60,000 bases of DNA from Tubulanus polymorphus (Eukaryota; Nemertea; Palaeonemertea; Tubulaniformes; Tubulanidae). Shown one piece after another: positions 1 to 60,000 of the stretch. The notes beneath the pieces were generated by a model, which ran no database searches, had not been told where the DNA came from, and saw only the letters and a list, made by a program, of their open reading frames with translations. Position numbers and translations under genes: made by a program. Where the stretch lies: contig NC_134025.1 in assembly GCF_964204645.1 (NCBI RefSeq), positions 30,350,001 to 30,410,000 on the forward strand. The letters run 5' to 3'. Position 1 is the stretch's first letter, and each line of letters starts with the position of its first letter.

Positions 1-1126
1 CTCGATTCATGTCATTAACTCTTTCACTTCTTACTCAGTTTCATTGATAAACGTGGAATCTCATCTGATGTATAACAAACACTCACACTATTGGACCAGC
101 TTCACACTAGCATAAAGTCAGTTCTTGATTTGTCTATTTCATGTTAGAATGTTCCAATTTAGACGGACCAAAAAGACCGATCTAGATTTTAGAACCGACC
201 ATTTCTATGTGAGTGGATAGTAACTTTGTAAACTGCGTCTATCGGATCCAACTGATTTAAAAACTTGATTTGTCCCATTATTAGAATAAGACCGGACTTA
301 TTACTAGCATTGTAATAGTGTGAATACAGCGTATTTCATCCCTAGTGAGGTTTTGTGCTTTTAATGTTGTTAATTTAAACAGAAACCATTGAATTATGAT
401 TGCAGTATTCAACCTAATATTGACTCAATCTCTACAATGTGTTTACAGTTCACAAATCAAAATATTTGACTAATAACGAAATTGAAAGTTTCGCGGCAGC
501 AGAAATCAAACGAACTCTTGACTGGGTCGGGGGGGGGGGGGTTGGGAGGGTGGTTGGAAGGAACATTTATAATACAGACAAGTCCTACAGTTCAAAAAGA
601 AAATTATTTATCTCAACTATATCCTAATAGTAATCTTCAGGAATAGTGAATATGACTATCTGGATATAGTCGAAATGTTGAATACGACACTAGCTCAAGG
701 ACACATTTTTTACTCTTTTTCCTTTTCTTGTATGATTGGATTTGACTGTATTATTATATATCACCGCAGACTCGGAATGTTTCATCAAGAAGTAATACTT
801 ATGTAGTATGTAAATGTATTACTCAATACTGTGTTCATGTATGCGGAACTAAATCAATTTGACTACAGCTGATATTCTCTCTTCTCTCTACTCTCCCTCT
901 TACTGCTCGTATAGTTTTGACAAAGGTTTAATTCCCGGGGGTTATTTCCGATGACCGACCGCTACCCGGGGCGGGGGCAGCAGTCAATAGAATCTGATCG
1001 TAATGAATCAGATGAACGAATCTCGTAGATGGAATCTGAAAATTAGCGACCACTACTGAACCCCGATCTGTAATTAACCTATTCCGGTAATGGACTAATA
1101 TTTGGTTTTGTTGGTGTATTTTTCAG
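1..1126. other. Sequence upstream of the first coding exon
   Basis: This holds a MITE-like repeat (101-324), a G13 run at 529-541, and otherwise AT-rich sequence with no recognisable gene. Because exon 1 starts with an acceptor, this stretch is probably intron following an untranslated exon. Confidence 0.5.
101..324 (+). mobile_element. MITE-like dispersed repeat, family A, copy 1
   Basis: The ends are inverted: TTCACACTA at 101-109 and TAGTGTGAA at 316-324. The interior shares blocks with the other copies: an A/T-rich run around 'AGAACCGACCATTTCT', then 'ATAGTAACT', 'TGCGTCTA' and a closing 'GACCGGACT' region. No coding capacity. Confidence 0.6.
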
Positions 1127-1129
1127 AAA

Positions 1130-55197
<54,068 letters not shown>

Positions 55198-57620
55198 CAA
55201 AGGGACTACGTTAGTTATAGCCCGTTACAACGTGACAGCACAACTGTGTAATTATGTTTTAATATAAATCATGAATCATGTGTATGTAAAGCGTGTTTCA
55301 AGTAATGTTACTGTTATGGTGCTAACTATTTGTACTTATATGTCATTGATGATAAACTCAAGAAAACAGCGTGACGCGCGTCATCGGTTCAATAGTCATG
55401 GAGTCACCGAACTGAGACTCCCTGATTTAGTACAGCAGCCGCAGCAGCAGCAGCAGCAATGTTGATATCATCATCATCATCATCATCATCAGAAAAAAGT
55501 AATTGTCTGAGAATAGTTGTTAAACCCGGCAGGTAGGATAGTAGAACTGGTTGTACAGTTCTCGGCTAATATTCAACTAGAGTTGAATAATGAACTCATT
55601 TGGACTTGGATGTTAACTCTAACTCACGACCATAGAATTGGCCTTAGTTTCACAGAAAGGCTTAACTGGTAAACTGATTCCAAATTAACTGATTTGATGG
55701 AGTAAAATCAAATGAAAAGTTAATTCTCTTAACGAAACTGGATCCTGGGTTCTACTCAAAAAACGTTAAATATTTGACCTGTCAGATTAATCAGAGTCCA
55801 TTTAAACCTAAACCACAATCTCTCGAAGAATGTAGTTGATAGACAAGGTTTAAATTGTGTGGATGTTAGGTTTTATATTAGGTAGATAATTCATGAATGG
55901 TTTTACAGTATTTTATTCGTGGTAGGTATAAGAAACACCTTCAGATAACATGACCTCCTAAAATCGCAGCAGCATCAATAGGTCGAATTAATAGAACGAT
56001 TATTACCATAATTTTTTGCATTTAGTTAGTCTGTTTTTGGTGAGATTAAAACCAAAAGGTTTTTGCTACTTTTGGTAGGTTTTTTATTCTGTCATCATGA
56101 ACTTTTTTAAGAAAATGTTTACGAAGATATAAACTATTCAGGAGGATAAGGTCAGATCTGAGGGAATGTAAAACCTCATGGAAAAAGGAAGGTTTATTGT
56201 TCATGCAACTGCCATCTATGTATACATGGACGAATAATGTGATTAATGAATATTTTTAATTTGTGTTGAATTATTATGAAACTCTTGTGATGGTTTTAAA
56301 TTTGCGTGTTATTCCATGACAATGAATATGTGTTGATATCGTTTCTTTCGTAGAACGCCTGTGCTCTATTTATAGTTTATTGAAGATGAACTGTTAAACT
56401 GTCTATGAAACGATTTGAATTTTATCTCCGTATAAATCTATAATCATAAAACATTTAATAATAAAGAAAAAAAATGAATTCATCTGTAGAAATTGTAAAT
56501 ATGTATCGCGGTTTTGTGCATTTTGTACATAACTTCCATTTCAAACTTGATATAAAAAAATGAGAGTCTGAAAGATGTAAAAGCCAGTATTTCAGCAGAC
56601 ATTTTGTAAATAAACCCGAATCATGAACTGAATACGATGCCCACATAAAAAGGTTTATTTTGGTGAGGTTTCAATCATCTCAAATTAAAACCGGCTTTTT
56701 TATTACCTTATGAATACATTTCTACTCTTGAGAACATTAAATAGGTATGGTTTTAGTCACCAGTGTTTGGCTTATTGTCTGTTTTGCATGAATGTGATCT
56801 AATAGTTGATTATTTGGTGCTGTTGTATTGGAATGAATGCTATTGCCCCCAATGATGTTGAAAAATTGTACATTTATGTTTTACATGGAAATATATTTGA
56901 ACTTAGTATTAATGAAATAATAGCTGGTAGGTTTTTAGAATAAAGTGTATCAGACCACTTGATTCAGTGGAGTGATAGAACTATACTTCAATTCTGTAAT
57001 TAAATTGTGTCCGGATGAAATAGCTTTTAGCTTTTATTCATCTGATACAGTGTGAATTGACCCTCACTTGCCACTGGAGGAAGGGTGGTGACTTACTTGC
57101 CACTAATTGAAGGGTACTGACTTGCAGCTGGGCGTGGGTTGACCCTTACTTGCCACAGGATGGACATCACTCATTATTATCCACTTTAGGCTGAATATTT
57201 AAATTCTTCCAGACGGCTCAACACTCAAGTAGTCTCAGTTTACGTTTAATTGTCGTGTCCTTTATTACTATTACGCGTGAATAGGGTTTTTACGAAATAG
57301 AAAATTTATGATTTTAGTCACTGTTGATAACAACTAAAGATGAAAATGTTAGTTGATCACAAATCAAACAATGTTTATATTTTTGTTGAAATGAATTGAT
57401 GTCAAATATTACATAATACTGATAATATATTATGTTTAAGATATGAATGAAAAATAAAACTGAGCAGGGCTGCATCCAACTGATGTCATCTTTCTTTTTG
57501 TTTTTTATTTTAAGATTTTTAAGATTTGTTTCACATCAAAGTATATTCATGGGGGAGTACATCTAGATACCACATATTGTTGAAAAATAAAAGACTTCCT
57601 TCTTTCCTTCTCGCTGTGGT
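55198..57620 (+). other. Probable 3' UTR and flank of the LEV-10-like gene
   Basis: It follows the TGA. AATAAA motifs occur at 56460-56465, 56609-56614, 56939-56944, 57453-57458 and 57596-57601; which is used cannot be told. It contains a (CAG)n tract at 55432-55458, (ATC)n at 55467-55491, a family B block at about 55540-55760 and a degenerate repeat at 57058-57166 (core CACTTGCCACTGG). Confidence 0.5.
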
Positions 57621-57913
57621 TAAATTTTGTAAGTAGTACAAAGTAATAGGCCTATTAGTATAGTACAGGCTTATGAGCTAGGTATCTGTATGGGACTGTG
57701 TTAGTTTGTTGTGAATCCAAGCATTGAATTAATCTTATTGTGTTGTCATTTGAACTGCCGTGTGGTGAAATCCCTGATACAAATGCCTCGACCATTCGAC
57801 CGCGACCCGGTGAGATCTGAGCATTGAAAATATCCCACCGTGAAATTAAACCTTAGACAGGACACTGACTAGTTCTGCCGCTGATTGGTTTCTCTTATAA
57901 ATCCGATGTGATC

Positions 57914-58000
57914 GCCATCTATTGGGATTTCCTTTGAACTATCAACTCTAGACTCAACTTTCCAAATTTAGTTTAGTTCTGGAAAATTCCAATAGATGGC
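57914..58000. repeat. Foldback element, 12-bp perfect ends
   Basis: GCCATCTATTGG (57914-57925) and its exact complement CCAATAGATGGC (57989-58000). The pairing continues imperfectly inward (GATTTCC against GGAAAATT). Confidence 0.75.
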
Positions 58001-59546
58001 AGAATCAGATTTAATCACGATCGCGAAATAAATATCTATTTGAATATCTTTATTACATGTAATATATCAACGCAAAGAAAAGCTGCATAGAGAATAAACA
58101 CACGACAATTTCATCCAAATAGACCAGAAATATATAAACAAAGCAGAAAATGGAATGTTATTCACAATGGACACATGAGGAATAGAATATCTACCGATGA
58201 GATTTCATGAGGTATCATCAGTATACATCGTAGTTCAAATATACACGAATATTACATACACCGAATTGCTAAGAAACAGGTTCCAGTTTCACAGTTGTTC
58301 TCCGTTGAAATAAATAGAAATGAACAAGATTTCAACTCGGGTTTCGAACTTAACCGATAACTGTGAGTCCATGACCCAGTCTTGATGAGGAAATATTGGA
58401 TACAAACAAATTTCTTAAGCATCTGTTCATTACTGACCATTAATTTATCACTGCAACTATCATCAGTTAAGAGTTGACTCCATTGTCAACCAATTGATAA
58501 TAACAATAATAATTCAACTCTATTGTCGACTTTCAAAGAAAACCGTAGATCCGAGTCCCATTTTATAAGATCTAAATCAGAAACATTTACCGTATCTTAA
58601 GAGAGTTTGGTATTGATGAATAATTATGAATTATAAATACATAATATGTCATAGAAAGCGAGTTCCTCTCCCACCTCTGACTCTCTCAATCTTTCCATGG
58701 TTGACAAAATTATCTATAATCGATTACACAATTAACCAAGGATAGAAATATAGCTAATATTGAAAGCAAGGGAAAATATTTTAGCCTAGCGCAGATAGGA
58801 TTACCTGACATCTGAGTGACACAAAGCTTATATCGCTGCAACCACTAAAAACTCATTGAAATTCATATCTTCATTCTAGATCGATCGGAACTACTATTGC
58901 ATACACGGATAAGCATTAAAAACTAAAAAGTTCTCTAAAACCTTTGCTAGGGGTATCAAATCTTCACTCAACATAATCCCTTCTTGCCGAAAATCCTCGG
59001 GCAGCAGAATTCTACAGATCTAATACAGCACATTTTGAAATGGTTGAATTGATGGCAAAGAGGGAAATTTTTTGGCACTAATTAACAGTTTAAACATTCA
59101 TTATCAGACATATTTCATATTTGGTTTTAAGATTGATTGTACACTCAGCGGTATCTTTTTCAAATAAACCAAAAATTCTATTCGTGGTAACTTTTTCCTA
59201 AATGTCACGATCTAATTTATATACAGTCTTACATCTTATAAAACTATCAGAGAGAATTAAATTCCTATGGACGTTTCAGATCAAGAATGCGTTAGACATG
59301 GAATACATGCACAGTACATAGTATCAGGAATACAACTATAGACAGAGTCCGAAGACATTTTAACAAATACACCAAATAAATGCAATGAAAAAAAAGCTTG
59401 CGATATGAAGAAGTTCGATATAATATTAGTAAATGAAATGTAAGAAAAGCTGAACATGAAGAGCCAAATTAGAACATAATTCTTTTTCAAACTTACAGTA
59501 GAGTGCGCAACAGGTACGGTAGGTCCTACTGATCCTGCTCCTAACT
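58001..59546. other. Downstream flank
   Basis: No gene was recognised. A family B-like fragment lies at about 58275-58380 (AGGTTCCAGTTTCACAGTTG; CCATGACCCAGTC). Confidence 0.4.
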
Positions 59547-59853
59547 CAGGGTCCGATCTAAGGAATGAAAGCCACTTGCCAGGGGGCAAGCATATCCGAA
59601 ATTTTGCTTGCCCCTCCAAAAGCTACTTGCCCTACAGAGGCAGTCCAATTGGTGGCACTATGATTCCTTTTCTGAAAAATCTTCCATTTTATCGCGAAAA
59701 CGAAATGCGTTAAGAAATCCGTTGTATCGAATGGGAAAAAAAGCTTTGTGACATAAAATTGCACTAGCCCGGGGGACAAATGATAATACATACTTGCCCT
59801 GATGAGAATATACTTGTCCCGGGCAATCGGACAAGTGCTTAGATCGGACCGTG
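59547..59853. mobile_element. Complete-looking MITE with 16-bp TIRs and a 5-bp target duplication
   Basis: Left end CAGGGTCCGATCTAAG (59547-59562); right end CTTAGATCGGACCGTG (59838-59853), inverted at 15 of 16 positions with a 13-bp perfect block. TAACT flanks both sides (59542-59546 and 59854-59858). It is 307 bp long with no transposase. The CAGGG start resembles hAT-type ends, but the superfamily is an inference. Minus-strand open frames across it are incidental. Confidence 0.8.
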
Positions 59854-59856
59854 TAA

Positions 59857-60000
59857 CTGAGCAGGTACTGATCACTCCAGCACACTCAGCAGGTACTGAT
59901 CCCTCCATAAACTGAGCAGGTACTGATCCCTCCACAAACTGAGCAGGTACTGATCACTCCAGCACACTGAGCAGGTACTGATCACTCCACCACACTCAGC
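59857..60000. repeat. 27-28-bp tandem repeat running off the window
   Basis: About five copies with core GAGCAGGTACTGATC followed by ACTCCAGCACA or CCTCCACAAA. The array is incomplete at the window edge. Confidence 0.85.

Noticed and set aside
59281-59935. Minus-strand frames of 75 to 125 codons
   Set aside because: They overlap the MITE at 59547-59853 and the terminal tandem array. No transposase motif is present.

Overview
The window is animal genomic DNA: AT-rich, dominated by introns, dense in microsatellites and short dispersed repeats, with GT-AG splice sites and no bacterial gene layout. Domain content and repeat style suggest a marine invertebrate, probably a spiralian such as a mollusc or nemertean. 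That placement is an inference, because no species-diagnostic marker is visible.

One gene accounts for all the coding sequence I can support. It lies on the + strand from 1130 to 55197 in 15 coding exons. I placed the exons by eye from splice consensus, protein homology and codon phase. All 14 junctions keep the frame, and the joined CDS is 2481 nt (826 residues plus stop). The predicted protein has a signal peptide, five CUB domains, one LDL-receptor class A module, one transmembrane helix and a 46-residue cytoplasmic tail ending Ile-Ser-Ile-Val, a class I PDZ-ligand pattern. This is the domain order described for nematode LEV-10, an acetylcholine-receptor clustering protein. NETO proteins are related but have only two CUB domains.

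Layout. 1-1126 lies upstream of the first coding exon and contains one MITE-like repeat. The signal-peptide exon is at 1127-1211. Intron 1 (1212-35642, 34.4 kb) holds most of the repeats: an 18-bp array near 4 kb, (CT)n, (CAT)n, a 20-bp array near 8.6 kb, a 17-bp array at 9.4-10.1 kb, a 42-bp array near 15.6 kb, (AT)n, a 1.93-kb array of a 27-bp unit at 20.5-22.5 kb, and a 32-bp array near 28.5 kb. The CUB exons run from 35643 to 51814, the LDLa exon is at 52036-52149, and the transmembrane/tail exon is at 54965-55197. Several AATAAA motifs follow, but I cannot fix the transcript end. A small terminal-inverted-repeat element with a 5-bp flanking duplication sits at 59547-59853, next to another tandem array that runs off the window.

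At least four dispersed short families recur in the introns, several with inverted ends. The points most worth following up are the LEV-10-like architecture, a possible soluble form through retention of intron 14, the PDZ tail, the 39-nt cassette-like exon, the loss of the second cysteine pair in CUB4, and the repeat families. I found no convincing second gene, tRNA, CRISPR array or virus.
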